Below are positions 44,836 through 53,105 of a stretch of 64,000 bases of DNA, in pieces. A model generated the notes under the pieces. It was not told where the DNA came from, made no database searches, and worked only from the letters and a program-made list of their open reading frames with translations. Made by a program: the position numbers and the translations under genes. The stretch covers positions 158,980 through 222,979 of the forward strand of contig DHUU01000020.1 in assembly GCA_002409325.1 (NCBI GenBank), given 5' to 3'. Every line of letters begins with the position of its first letter. Position 1 is the stretch's first letter. The DNA is from Bacteroidales bacterium UBA5226. Its GTDB lineage: Bacteria > Bacteroidota > Bacteroidia > Bacteroidales > UBA932.

Positions 44836-45111
44836 TCATATCCGTTCACACAGGACACCGGCCTGCTTTAGTTTGTCCACGAGTGTCTGTGCGTCTGACA
44901 TAGCACGCGTTTTATCAATCCCATAGTTCTCTGCCAGCCTATGTGCCCAGTGTTGAACGGTAAATTCCTTACCCATACTTTCTCCAATCAGTAACGCAGC
45001 GGATTGGTTCAGGGAAATTATCCGCGTATAATCCAGGTTGTTACCGTCGTTATACACCAGGATTGATTCATTCCCGATCTGCTTGATTCTGATGTCCTCC
45101 TTTATTTGCAT
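44836..45111 (-). CDS. PqqD-family RiPP-recognition-element protein
   Basis: A 91-residue PqqD-like winged helix: three beta strands (IRIKQIGNESILVYN, LDYTRIISLNQSAALL) followed by helices (FTVQHWAHRLAENYG, DAQTLVDKLKQAGVL). Such domains bind leader peptides of ribosomally made, modified peptides. It lies 1 bp after the S24/S26 gene and ends the three-gene operon. No radical SAM or lasso cyclase gene is adjacent, so its substrate is unknown. Confidence 0.82.
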   Translation of the reverse strand: MQIKEDIRIKQIGNESILVYNDGNNLDYTRIISLNQSAALLIGESMGKEFTVQHWAHRLAENYGIDKTRAMSDAQTLVDKLKQAGVLCERI

Positions 45112-45112
45112 A

Positions 45113-45586
45113 TCATTCGCATTTTGTTCTTTGTGCTAAACATTGGAACCTCCGGAATACCCGCAGACAAATCCGCCGCAAGAGAGGGGAAGATGGCCAG
45201 CAATATTGTGCGAATTTCCATTGGCAACTGATTTTTTTGATTTTTTTCCCCTTCCTGAATATCCCCGTCACCTGGGCAAAAATATTGTTTATACTGCAAG
45301 TTTCCCTTGCCGAGACATTGCCGTCGCCCCGGATGAAGACCACCTCTCCCTCTACTTTTTCGATCCTGTGGACAAGATACCTTCCGTCTTCCGTTTGTGC
45401 CAGAACGATATTTCCTTTTTCAATGGAACGTTTGTTCAACGGGCTCAGTTCAATGTCGTCCGTGCCGGGACGGATCAGCGGCAGCATGCTGTTTCCCTTT
45501 ACCGGGATCCTGACGCTGTTCCCGGCTTTGATTTCTCCCTGGATATGGGAAAAGAAAACCTTGTTGGGAATGATCAGCTGTCCCAT
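45113..45586 (-). CDS. S24/S26-family peptidase-like protein
   Basis: A 157-residue LexA/signal-peptidase-fold protein with VKGNSMLPLIRPGTDDIEL (nucleophile S33), GNIVLAQTEDGRYLVHRIEK (H73 in place of the usual Lys) and FIRGDGN. The basic, Cys-containing C-terminal tail (about 115-157) is not hydrophobic enough for a clear membrane span. It could cut a modified peptide or its leader. It overlaps the kinase-like gene by 13 bp. Confidence 0.8.
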   Translation of the reverse strand: MGQLIIPNKVFFSHIQGEIKAGNSVRIPVKGNSMLPLIRPGTDDIELSPLNKRSIEKGNIVLAQTEDGRYLVHRIEKVEGEVVFIRGDGNVSARETCSINNIFAQVTGIFRKGKKIKKISCQWKFAQYCWPSSPLLRRICLRVFRRFQCLAQRTKCE

Positions 45587-46488
45587 TCCATTGGCAATAA
45601 TCCTCTGGTTAATAACACCGCTTCATGATCGGGCCGGCAACCGAGCCGATATACAGGGATGCGCTCAATAACACGGGTCACCACGTCCAGTACCTTGTCT
45701 TTGTTTTCGCGGTCTGAACGGAGCAGGGCTGCCGATTTGTATAATGAAGACAACCCTTCCAGGGGTTTCAACCTGCTCAGGTTATTATCCGGGCTCTGAT
45801 ATAGGTGCACTATGGCCGCGACCTCGGCCCAATCGTTTCTGTAGCAAGGAGTAGAGCCGCTCCAGGGTGCCCCGTAAACCCTCACCGTCCCGTCTTCAAA
45901 ATTCCTCAGTATGGGTTCATCGTCGTTGAGCAAAGTGCAGCCGGGGATGTGTTGGAGCCACAGTCGGCTATGCGTGCTTTTCCCCGTTCCGCTCCTGCCT
46001 AAAAACACGAGTGCCTTCCCATCCAACTCAATGACAGATGCGTGCACTTTTATGGTTTGATAATTAACCGCCGTAACGCCATAGGCCAGTCTAAGGAAAC
46101 TGTTTATGAACAGGGCTTCATTCCTGGAAAGGAAGGTGATATCGGATATTATATCCTGACAACCGGTCGAGGCAAAGAGCCGGTGCTCGCGGTTTTCGTG
46201 TTTCATAGATACAGTCAAACCCTGCCCGGTCAGATAATAATGGTAATCCACGATATCCCATTGGAGCCTGTCAATGCAGGGTATATCGGGAACATCAATC
46301 TGGCGGTTACCTTTTAAACAGAACAAAAGGTCACTGGCTGTGCTGTTTTCTACAGTAAACGAAGCATAACTGGAGAGAATACCCCTGGTCACCGCCTTGT
46401 CCGGGGTCTGAATCCCAAACAAATGACCAGCTACACTGTAGGTAAGCAACCCATCCATAATACAAATATAGGATTTGTTTACTTCCAT
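45574..46488 (-). CDS. HPr kinase-like protein
   Basis: A 304-residue protein with H149 in the IKVHASVIE strand, Walker A GRSGTGKSTHSRLW at 164-177 and LLNDDEPIL around 190, the C-terminal fold of HPr kinase/PEP carboxykinase. It lacks the HPrK N-terminal domain; residues 1-140 are unrelated. Similar proteins sit in lasso-peptide clusters, where some phosphorylate the peptide. With the S24 and PqqD genes it makes a compact operon. ATG 46488 is preferred over 46545 because it starts a more compact N-terminus; this is not certain. Confidence 0.8.
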   Translation of the reverse strand: MEVNKSYICIMDGLLTYSVAGHLFGIQTPDKAVTRGILSSYASFTVENSTASDLLFCLKGNRQIDVPDIPCIDRLQWDIVDYHYYLTGQGLTVSMKHENREHRLFASTGCQDIISDITFLSRNEALFINSFLRLAYGVTAVNYQTIKVHASVIELDGKALVFLGRSGTGKSTHSRLWLQHIPGCTLLNDDEPILRNFEDGTVRVYGAPWSGSTPCYRNDWAEVAAIVHLYQSPDNNLSRLKPLEGLSSLYKSAALLRSDRENKDKVLDVVTRVIERIPVYRLGCRPDHEAVLLTRGLLPMEWDS

Positions 46489-46583
46489 TATACCACCAAC
46501 ATATAATCTGGCGTTTTGAATAACTGAGTACAGTAAAATTGTCAAAAAAACTGTACAAAGTCCGAATTTTCTGACAGTTTGCC

Positions 46584-46613
46584 TTGTTTTTTGTAAAAGA
46601 TTTCCTATTTTTA
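46584..46613 (+). promoter_or_regulatory. Probable promoter of the susCD operon
   Basis: TTG (46584-46586), a 19-bp spacer and TATTTTTA (46606-46613, one base off TAnnTTTG) give the standard Bacteroidota layout. Transcription would start near 46619, leaving a leader of about 148 nt before susC. Confidence 0.5.
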
Positions 46614-46700
46614 TGCATCTTTTTAAATTTCAGCTCTAATGATCAGCTATAACAAAGCATCATCTACCGGCAGAAGACTAATCTGCCTACTCTATTAATG

Positions 46701-46728
46701 AGCCTTCGTACCTGAGGGCTTTTTTTTT
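46701..46728 (+). terminator. Terminator-like hairpin in the susC leader
   Basis: AGCCTTCG pairs with TGAGGGCT (one U-G and one G-U pair) around a TACC tetraloop, followed by nine T. It ends 38 bp before the susC ATG. As nothing else on the plus strand ends here, it may be an attenuator of susCD or end a short leader RNA. Confidence 0.75.
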
Positions 46729-46766
46729 GCCCCACCGACCTTTAACCTAATTTAAACTATCTGGAA

Positions 46767-49700
46767 ATGTTAAAACAGACTTTCTTGCTTTTGTGCATTT
46801 TGTCTCTGTCAGTGGTACAGCTTTTTGCACAAATGCGGGTTACTGGAAAGGTAACCGATGCTGCCGATGGTTCTGCAATCCCATTTGCTACTGTGGTAAT
46901 CAAAGGAACCGTCACCAGTGTTCCTGCCGATGCCAACGGCCTTTATGTACTTAACAATGTCCCGGAAAACGGGACTTTGGTATTCTCCAGCATCGGCTAT
47001 GAAATACAGGATATTCCTGTAAACGGCCGGGCCGTGGTGGACGCAGCGCTCATCCAGCAGGCTGTGGGTTTGGATCAAATCATGGTGGTGGCCTATGGCA
47101 CCACTACAAAAGGTTCTTATTCCGGCTCTGCTACCCAATTGAGGCAGGAGAGCTTCAAGGATGTGCCTGTACTTTCTTTTGAACAAGCCATAGTGGGAGC
47201 TGTTCCGGGGGTGCAGATCTCCCAGAAATCGGGACAACCGGGTTCCCTACCCGAAATCCGCATCCGAGGTTTTGGTTCGTTCAATGCAGGCAATGAGCCG
47301 TTGTATGTGATAGACGGTGTACCTGCTACCAGTGGAGACTGGAGTTCGGGGAACATCTACACAAGTTCCATGAACTTTTTGAATCCCGGGGACATTGAAT
47401 CTGTCACCGTGCTCAAGGATGCCGCCGCATCTTCTCTTTACGGATCCAGGGCTTCCAACGGGGTCGTTATCATCACTACCAAAAAGGGAAAAGCCGGCAG
47501 ACCGGTTACAACCTTCAAGGGCAACGTGGGTATTTCTTATTTTGCCATGGATAATTATCCCCTGGTGTCAGAAGAAGAGGGAGAAGTACTCACCCGGGAG
47601 TCCTGGCGCAATTACGGTACAGACAATCCTGCACAATGGCAGAAATACGGTACTCTGGACAACTATGTGGACGTAATGACCGAAAGATACTATCCTTCGC
47701 GTAAAAGCAACCTGATTTACGAAAACTGGGAAGACCAGCTTTTCCGCACGGCCATATCGCAGAACTACGAACTGTCGATATCCGGTGGGAATGAAAACTC
47801 GAAGGTCTTTGCCTCGGTAGCCTACACAGACGAAAACGGGATTAACCGCATCCAGTACATGAAGCGGTTTACCGCCAATGTGAATGCAGAACACAAGATG
47901 TCAAAGTACCTTAGGGTGGGCGGTTCGGTCCAGTTCTCAGATCAAAGGCAGAGCGGCCACCAGGATGGGCAGGCAAAAGACAACGTGTATTACCTATGGA
48001 AGGTGCACCTTACTCCGCGCTGGCCTTTTAAATACGACGACGGCTCATACTGGATGGAGTTCTATGATGGCGGCACCCGGGTGAATCCCGTGCCTCAGTT
48101 TGACCTGCAGATCAACGATGCCACCCAGATGAGGGTCATGCTCAAGGGATGGGCAGAGCTCAGCATTACCGAAAACCTAAAGATCAAGAGCCTTCTGAGC
48201 AAAGACTACCTCAAGATGCACGACCGGTTTGCCTGGCTCTACGGTCACATTAACTTCACGGCCTATGGACAGGGATATGCCTCGGACCGGCACCGTTTTA
48301 TTGACCGTGTGGTGAGCAGCACCATTGCTAACTACAACAAATCACTGGGAAAACACAACATAGCTCTTATGGCCGGATGGGAAGCCGAAAGAGAAGAATT
48401 CCTCTACACCCGCCTTGCCAAAATCGACTTCTCCAATTTTGGAGCGACCGAATCGGCTCTTGCCTCCAATTTTGAGTCGGGTTATACCTACAGGAGCCAG
48501 TCCAATCTGCTCTCTTTTGTAAGCAGTGCTAGTTATGACTACAACAGCAAGTATTATATTTCCGGCTCTTACCGCCGGGATGGATCGTCCAGGCTCGGCC
48601 CGGAAACCCGCTGGGGTGACTTCTGGTCGGTTGCCGGTTCCTGGAGGCTGAGCAACGAGGAATTCATCAAGGGTATAAAATGGATCAATGACCTAAGGAT
48701 CAGGGGATCCTATGGAACGAGCGGGACCCTGCCCTCCAATTACTATGGCTATATGGCAGTATTTTCATACGAACTTTATGGAACCCAGGCAGCCGGATAC
48801 CCGTCCAACCTGGCCAACAAGGATCTGACCTGGGAAAAGAACCATAACTGGAACATAGGGCTGGATGTGCGTGTCTTTGACCGGTTTGATTTTGTTGCCG
48901 AATATTACAACAGGACCACAGAAGACCTGCTGCTCAACGCGACAGTACCCTCGACTACCGGATTCAGCAGTGCCCTGACCAACATTGGCTCTATGGTCAA
49001 TAAGGGGGTTGAACTGTCTCTGAGCGTTGACATTATCAAGAACAGGGATATGTCCCTTAAAGCGGGTATTAACTGGGCAACCCTCAAGAACGAGGTTCTG
49101 GCCCTGTCCGAAGAAGGAGAGCAAATCGTGAGCAGGCCCCATATCTGGAAGGCAGGCTACTCATATGTGCAGTATTACACGCGAGAATATTACGGTGTGG
49201 ACCCCGAAACCGGGAACCCACTCTATTACTCCAACGCCACTTTGCCTGATGGCACCCGTGACCGCACGTTGGTTTCCAGATCAAAGGCATCCTCTACCAT
49301 CCTGGAGGGAATGACTGCCATTCCCAAGGGCTTCGGTGGATTCAATTTTTCCTTTACCTACAAGTCGCTCTCTGCCTCCATGGCCTGGTCCTACAAATAT
49401 GGCCACTATGTATGGGATAATTCCGTGGACGATTTGGAAGATGACGGCTACAATTCTTATAAGAACACTTCCAAAGAGCAACTCAGAAGATGGCAGAAAC
49501 CCGGCGACATAACCGATGTGCCCCGCAGGGTTGCCGGCAACAACCAGGGCGGTTACTATGACTCGAGCCGCGCACTAAAGAAAGGAGATTACCTGAGGCT
49601 GAAAAACCTTACCATCTCCTGGACCCTGCCACAGAATCTGCTCAGCAAGGTGAAAATATCCAACGCGAGGATCTATCTGGCAGGGAACAACCTGTTGACA

Positions 49701-49805
49701 TTTACCGGGCTAAATTTTGACCCAGAGGTGCAGGCTAATGGATACTATAATTTTACATTCCCGGCAGTGCGCACCCTGACCATAGGCCTGGAATTATCAC
49801 TTTAA
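46767..49805 (+). CDS. SusC/RagA-type TonB-dependent outer membrane transporter
   Basis: A 1012-residue receptor. It has a signal peptide (LLLCILSLSVVQLFAQ), a carboxypeptidase-regulatory-like domain (about 23-95), a TonB/plug region (GLDQIMVVAYGTTTKGSYSGSA, GVQISQKSGQPGSLPEIRIRGFGSF, ASSLYGSRASNGVVIITTKKG) and a large barrel ending LTIGLELSL. It imports oligomers across the outer membrane together with SusD. No glycosidase, sensor or ECF sigma gene is adjacent, so the substrate cannot be told. Confidence 0.95.
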   Translation: MLKQTFLLLCILSLSVVQLFAQMRVTGKVTDAADGSAIPFATVVIKGTVTSVPADANGLYVLNNVPENGTLVFSSIGYEIQDIPVNGRAVVDAALIQQAVGLDQIMVVAYGTTTKGSYSGSATQLRQESFKDVPVLSFEQAIVGAVPGVQISQKSGQPGSLPEIRIRGFGSFNAGNEPLYVIDGVPATSGDWSSGNIYTSSMNFLNPGDIESVTVLKDAAASSLYGSRASNGVVIITTKKGKAGRPVTTFKGNVGISYFAMDNYPLVSEEEGEVLTRESWRNYGTDNPAQWQKYGTLDNYVDVMTERYYPSRKSNLIYENWEDQLFRTAISQNYELSISGGNENSKVFASVAYTDENGINRIQYMKRFTANVNAEHKMSKYLRVGGSVQFSDQRQSGHQDGQAKDNVYYLWKVHLTPRWPFKYDDGSYWMEFYDGGTRVNPVPQFDLQINDATQMRVMLKGWAELSITENLKIKSLLSKDYLKMHDRFAWLYGHINFTAYGQGYASDRHRFIDRVVSSTIANYNKSLGKHNIALMAGWEAEREEFLYTRLAKIDFSNFGATESALASNFESGYTYRSQSNLLSFVSSASYDYNSKYYISGSYRRDGSSRLGPETRWGDFWSVAGSWRLSNEEFIKGIKWINDLRIRGSYGTSGTLPSNYYGYMAVFSYELYGTQAAGYPSNLANKDLTWEKNHNWNIGLDVRVFDRFDFVAEYYNRTTEDLLLNATVPSTTGFSSALTNIGSMVNKGVELSLSVDIIKNRDMSLKAGINWATLKNEVLALSEEGEQIVSRPHIWKAGYSYVQYYTREYYGVDPETGNPLYYSNATLPDGTRDRTLVSRSKASSTILEGMTAIPKGFGGFNFSFTYKSLSASMAWSYKYGHYVWDNSVDDLEDDGYNSYKNTSKEQLRRWQKPGDITDVPRRVAGNNQGGYYDSSRALKKGDYLRLKNLTISWTLPQNLLSKVKISNARIYLAGNNLLTFTGLNFDPEVQANGYYNFTFPAVRTLTIGLELSL

Positions 49806-49824
49806 CCTGTAAATAAGTAAAGAC

Positions 49825-51285
49825 ATGAAAAGATATATTTTAAGTATTTTGTTGCTTACGGGATTGATTTTCCTGTTCAGCTCTTGTGAGGGATTCCTGG
49901 ACACCAAACCTACGGATGAGGTAGTTGCAGAGACTGCCATGCAGACACTCTACGATGCCAATGTGGCGGTCAACGGTCTCTATAAAGATATGAAATACCA
50001 GGATTATTACGGGGGAACAATTCAACTTCTGGGCGACCAGAGGGGTGACAACATCCAGCCAAGGGTCATGAGTACCGGCTGGGTGCAAATCTATACACTC
50101 GGTTACGAGTCCGAGAGCAGTACCTACTTTTCTACCTGGGGAAGATGTTACGAGACCATCATGAGGTGCAATACCCTAATAGCCAACCTGACCAAACTGG
50201 AGGTCGTATCTGCATCCGATGTTGTCAAAAAGAACGACTACCTGGGACAGGCTTATGCCGTCAGGGCCCTGGTTTACTTTGATCTGGCACGCCTTTATGG
50301 CTATCCTTACCTTAAAGACAACGGGGCCTCGCTGGGAGCAGTCCTCATTACCGAAGTCACCTCGCCGTCTGGGTCTAAACTACCCAGAAGCACGGTTGCC
50401 CAGACTTACGCCCTTGTTATAGAGGACCTGAATACCGCATTGCCCCTGCTTTCCAAGGCAAAAAACACCGGCCACTTTAATTACTGGGCAGCAAAACTGC
50501 TGCAGGCCAGGGTGTACCTCTATAAAGGCGAATGGAACAATGCCTATGCCGCAGCCACTGAAGTCATAAACGGCTCGCCGTATGTGCTGGCCACCAGAGA
50601 TCAGTACATCAATTACTGGAAAGAGGAAGGCACGCTGGAGACCATACTGGAGTTTTTTGTCTCGGCCCAATCAGGCATAGACGATGATGGCGGCTACGTC
50701 TCCTACTGGCACAACCTGTGGCACGGAGCACCCTCGGCAGGTGCCTCGCTCATACCTACCGTAAGCTGGATCAACCTGATCCAGAGTGACCCCAATGACA
50801 TCAGGGCCCAGTTTGTGAGAACCGATTCGCAGTACGACGCCACCAAGGCGTGGTTCAACAAATTCCCGGGCAACGGGGGGGTTAACTTCCGTTACAATAA
50901 CCCCAAGGTACTCAGATTGTCCGAGGCTTACCTTATTGCAGCAGAGGGCGCCCTGAAGGGAAGTGCCGGTGCCACAGTGGCCAGCGGATACCTGAACACC
51001 ATCCGCAAAAGAGCCAATCCCAATGTTGCCGATGTAGTGGCCACGGACGACCTTATCCAGATTGAGCGACGCAAGGAGCTCGTTGGAGAGGGACACCGCT
51101 TCTTTGACCAGATGCGCCTGGGCAAATCCATCACCCGGCTGGACTCCGATGGCCATAACTTTGCCGAGTCTGCCGGGTGCCCAGGAACTTTTGACTGGAG
51201 CTATTTCAAGATAGTGCTTCCGATCTCTCACACAGAAAGAAAGTTCTATCCCGAACTCCAGCAGAATCCTGGGTATACGGAATAG
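49825..51285 (+). CDS. SusD/RagB-type surface lipoprotein
   Basis: A 486-residue lipoprotein (lipobox near LFSSCEGFLDTKPTDEV). TPR-like helices include AYAVRALVYFDLARLYGYPYL, and NPKVLRLSEAYLIAAEGALK and IQIERRKELVGEGHRFFDQMRLG are family signatures. It caps the SusC barrel and helps bind the substrate. It starts 19 bp after susC. No further enzymes follow; hairpins and a tRNA gene come next. Confidence 0.95.
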   Translation: MKRYILSILLLTGLIFLFSSCEGFLDTKPTDEVVAETAMQTLYDANVAVNGLYKDMKYQDYYGGTIQLLGDQRGDNIQPRVMSTGWVQIYTLGYESESSTYFSTWGRCYETIMRCNTLIANLTKLEVVSASDVVKKNDYLGQAYAVRALVYFDLARLYGYPYLKDNGASLGAVLITEVTSPSGSKLPRSTVAQTYALVIEDLNTALPLLSKAKNTGHFNYWAAKLLQARVYLYKGEWNNAYAAATEVINGSPYVLATRDQYINYWKEEGTLETILEFFVSAQSGIDDDGGYVSYWHNLWHGAPSAGASLIPTVSWINLIQSDPNDIRAQFVRTDSQYDATKAWFNKFPGNGGVNFRYNNPKVLRLSEAYLIAAEGALKGSAGATVASGYLNTIRKRANPNVADVVATDDLIQIERRKELVGEGHRFFDQMRLGKSITRLDSDGHNFAESAGCPGTFDWSYFKIVLPISHTERKFYPELQQNPGYTE

Positions 51286-51299
51286 GGTCTGATAGCATT

Positions 51300-51321
51300 G
51301 CTGGCGCTTATAGTCGCCGGC
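51300..51321. repeat. Short hairpin after susD
   Basis: GCTGGCG (51300-51306) pairs with CGCCGGC (51315-51321) with one U-G pair and an 8-base AT-rich loop. It is the first of four palindromes in a row between susD and the tRNA gene. Confidence 0.55.
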
Positions 51322-51324
51322 ACC

Positions 51325-51366
51325 ACAAAATAAGGGGAGCTTGCACAGAGGCTCTCCTTGTTTTGT
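51325..51366. repeat. Conserved-loop-type hairpin, copy B1
   Basis: A 16-bp stem (51325-51340 with 51351-51366) has 14 standard pairs and two wobble pairs, so it would still fold as RNA despite sequence change. The loop TTGCACAGAG starts with TT and ends with GAG, as in the other two hairpins of this type. Confidence 0.65.
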
Positions 51367-51380
51367 TGTCTGCTGCAGTT

Positions 51381-51448
51381 GCTGAAACCACATGGGACGG
51401 AGAGCTTTTTTCTTTTTGTCGAGGCTCTCCGTCCCATGTGGTTTCAGC
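51381..51448. repeat. Conserved-loop hairpin, copy B2
   Basis: A perfect 25-bp stem (51381-51405 with 51424-51448) encloses the 18-base loop TTTTTTCTTTTTGTCGAG, nearly identical to the loop of copy A. The stem sequences of A and B2 are different. There is no T run downstream. Confidence 0.85.
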
Positions 51449-51464
51449 GACCGCCCGGACAGGA

Positions 51465-51583
51465 GTGCCGCGCACACTTGATTCATTGTACTGGTTATCT
51501 GTACTTTAACAAAAGAGCTCCCCGGCATAGCACTTTTGTTAAACACTTGTTAAACACGGTAATACATCAAGTGTGCGAGGCAC
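51465..51583. repeat. GTGCC-bounded palindromic element, copy 2
   Basis: Outer arms GTGCCGCGCACACTTGAT (51465-51482) and ATCAAGTGTGCGAGGCAC (51566-51583) pair with one mismatch. An inner perfect 11-bp stem joins TTTAACAAAAG (51505-51515) to CTTTTGTTAAA (51533-51543). The left half resembles the element at 59851. Confidence 0.8.
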
Positions 51584-51630
51584 TCTCCTATATTACGCAC
51601 CGAGGTCTCTCCTGTTTCCTAAAAATATTA

Positions 51631-51638
51631 TACCTTTG
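51631..51638 (+). promoter_or_regulatory. Promoter -7 box of tRNA-Leu
   Basis: TACCTTTG matches TAnnTTTG and lies 62 bp before the tRNA. The leader starts with a hairpin, CTGCAAA (51644-51650) with TTTGCAG (51654-51660), at the predicted 5' end of the precursor. Confidence 0.6.
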
Positions 51639-51700
51639 CCATCCTGCAAAACATTTGCAGAAACAAAAACCGCAACCAGTCTTTTGTTTTACAGAAAAAT

Positions 51701-51782
51701 GCGGGTATGGTGGAATTGGTAGACACATCAGACTTAGGATCTGATGCCGAAAGGCGTGGGGGTTCGAGTCCCTTTACCCGCA
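51701..51782 (+). tRNA. tRNA-Leu (anticodon UAG)
   Basis: Acceptor arms GCGGGTA (51701-51707) and TACCCGC (51775-51781) pair, with discriminator A. The anticodon loop CTTAGGA gives TAG (UAG), reading CUN leucine codons. The variable arm TGCCGAAAGGCGT marks a class II tRNA, and the T arm has GGTTCGAGTCC. CCA is not encoded. Confidence 0.97.
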
Positions 51783-51786
51783 CAAG

Positions 51787-51821
51787 AGGACAACTTCTAT
51801 AGAGGTTGTCCTTTTTTTTTT
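51787..51821 (+). terminator. Intrinsic terminator of tRNA-Leu
   Basis: AGGACAAC (51787-51794) pairs with GTTGTCCT (51805-51812), followed by about ten T. The loop is itself nearly palindromic. Confidence 0.9.
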
Positions 51822-51828
51822 ATATTTG
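51821..51828 (+). promoter_or_regulatory. Promoter -7 box of the lipoprotein gene at 51878
   Basis: TATATTTG follows the tRNA terminator T run directly and lies about 50 bp before the start codon. Confidence 0.5.
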
Positions 51829-51877
51829 TCAGCGCCAACATTTATACGCTTTATACAGAATTTTAATAATGACTATA

Positions 51878-52366
51878 ATGAAAAACATACTTGCATTATT
51901 TCTTATTGCTACTATGGTAACGCTGGGGCTCACTTCTTGTGAGAAGAATGACTATTTTCCTCTTTCTTTAACTGTCATCGAAACTGGTGGCGACAATGAG
52001 GAGGAACTGCGTTTTTCCAGCAAGAAAGTATACAAGCATTCAGACATTGAAGGTCAGTCTTGGTTTGTTGCACATACTGATGGAAGGAAGGCAAATGACC
52101 TGATAATGCTGAGCATCTATTTTGATGACATAACCAGCATTAGCGAATGCTCTGACCTCACGCCGACAAAAGTAATGTTTAGCCTTATATATTCATCTAA
52201 TTCAAGAAATAGTACAAATAGCTTTACGGGCAGTATTTCCCTTGTTTCGTTCAATAAGTACTCTGCTGTCCTAAGGTGGAAAGATGTATGCTTCAATATC
52301 GCTGCAGGTGAATTTCACATCAACGGAGATATGAAGTGCGACCTGCATGAAAGATACAGACAGTAA
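51878..52366 (+). CDS. Lipoprotein of unknown function
   Basis: A 162-residue protein with a lipoprotein signal peptide (MKNILALFLIATMVTLGLTS, lipobox LTSC). The mature part is mostly beta-rich (FPLSLTVIETGGDNEEELRF, LIMLSIYFDDITSI) with no domain I recognise. ATG 51869 is a possible alternative. The frame to 51806 would put coding over the promoter box. The gene is AT-richer than the neighbouring SusCD genes, which may mean recent transfer. Confidence 0.7.
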   Translation: MKNILALFLIATMVTLGLTSCEKNDYFPLSLTVIETGGDNEEELRFSSKKVYKHSDIEGQSWFVAHTDGRKANDLIMLSIYFDDITSISECSDLTPTKVMFSLIYSSNSRNSTNSFTGSISLVSFNKYSAVLRWKDVCFNIAAGEFHINGDMKCDLHERYRQ

Positions 52367-52428
52367 CGTTTTATCATTTTCAAAGTTATATCAAGACAAA
52401 AGGGTCGGCATATTTGCCGGTAAATCAG

Positions 52429-53103
52429 CTATTTCACCCTGGCCGTGATGTCTTTTTTCTCGGCCATGACATCTTTATCCTTCATATATTCCGGGCTGTA
52501 TTTTCCCCTGGGAATATCCCTGAAAATATAGTAGTTGGCCTTCCTGGCCGCCACAATGTGTTCTGTGGTGGCTGTATTGATGGCAGAGGCGGCCAGGGAT
52601 ACCAGTTGAGCCAATGCTGAATTTGACTCCGTACGTACCTGGAGGTCAAGATACAGTTCACACGTCCTGTCAAAAAGGATTTGGCCGGTGTACGCCGATT
52701 TAATGAAATACCTGAGCGTTGTCTCAATCCCGAAGCCTTTCTTGGCCCAGGACAAAATCTCGGAAAACACGACGGCATCGGCCCCGAAGAATTTCTGGAA
52801 TTGCGTGAGCGGAGCGTCCACAAAAAGTTCGGCATCGTAGGCACTCTCGGCCTTGAAGACTTCCATGGCCAGCATGGGTGAAATCACATAATAACCGGCC
52901 TCGGCAAGCGGGCGGCTGATGGAGGTATACAGGTACTCCTTGGCCTCGACATTGGTTGTATTGTTGATGGGCGGCATGACCAGGAGCGTGATGGGCTTTT
53001 CCTCATACAACTGCGCATACTGGTTGCCCCTGGTAACGTTGCTTAGCGTGCCGCATGACGATACGATAGCTGCCAGCGGGATGATAAACAGTGACTTTTT
53101 CAT
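52429..53103 (-). CDS. DUF799 (GNA1162-like) lipoprotein
   Basis: A 224-residue lipoprotein (lipobox VSSC). It has ITLLVMPPINNTTNVEAKEYLYTSISRPLAEAGYYVISP, then FGADAVVFSEILSW and an extended C-terminal helix region, the layout of the GNA1162 family. These periplasmic lipoproteins have a TolB/CsgG-related fold and unknown function. Last gene of a CsgG operon, 2 bp after DUF4810. Confidence 0.85.
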   Translation of the reverse strand: MKKSLFIIPLAAIVSSCGTLSNVTRGNQYAQLYEEKPITLLVMPPINNTTNVEAKEYLYTSISRPLAEAGYYVISPMLAMEVFKAESAYDAELFVDAPLTQFQKFFGADAVVFSEILSWAKKGFGIETTLRYFIKSAYTGQILFDRTCELYLDLQVRTESNSALAQLVSLAASAINTATTEHIVAARKANYYIFRDIPRGKYSPEYMKDKDVMAEKKDITARVK

Positions 53104-53105
53104 GA

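Noticed and set aside
46331..46618. 95-residue frame upstream of the HPrK-like gene as a peptide precursor
   Set aside because: It overlaps the kinase-like gene in another frame and lacks leader or core features.
50671..51546. 291-residue open frame on the minus strand over the end of susD
   Set aside because: Crosses susD and three intergenic hairpins; no family motif.
43072..51583. CRISPR array
   Set aside because: The repeats are few, are inverted rather than regularly spaced direct repeats, and no cas genes are present.
51358..51744. 128-residue plus-strand open frame covering hairpins and the tRNA
   Set aside because: It reads through a palindrome and into tRNA-Leu, so it is not a gene.
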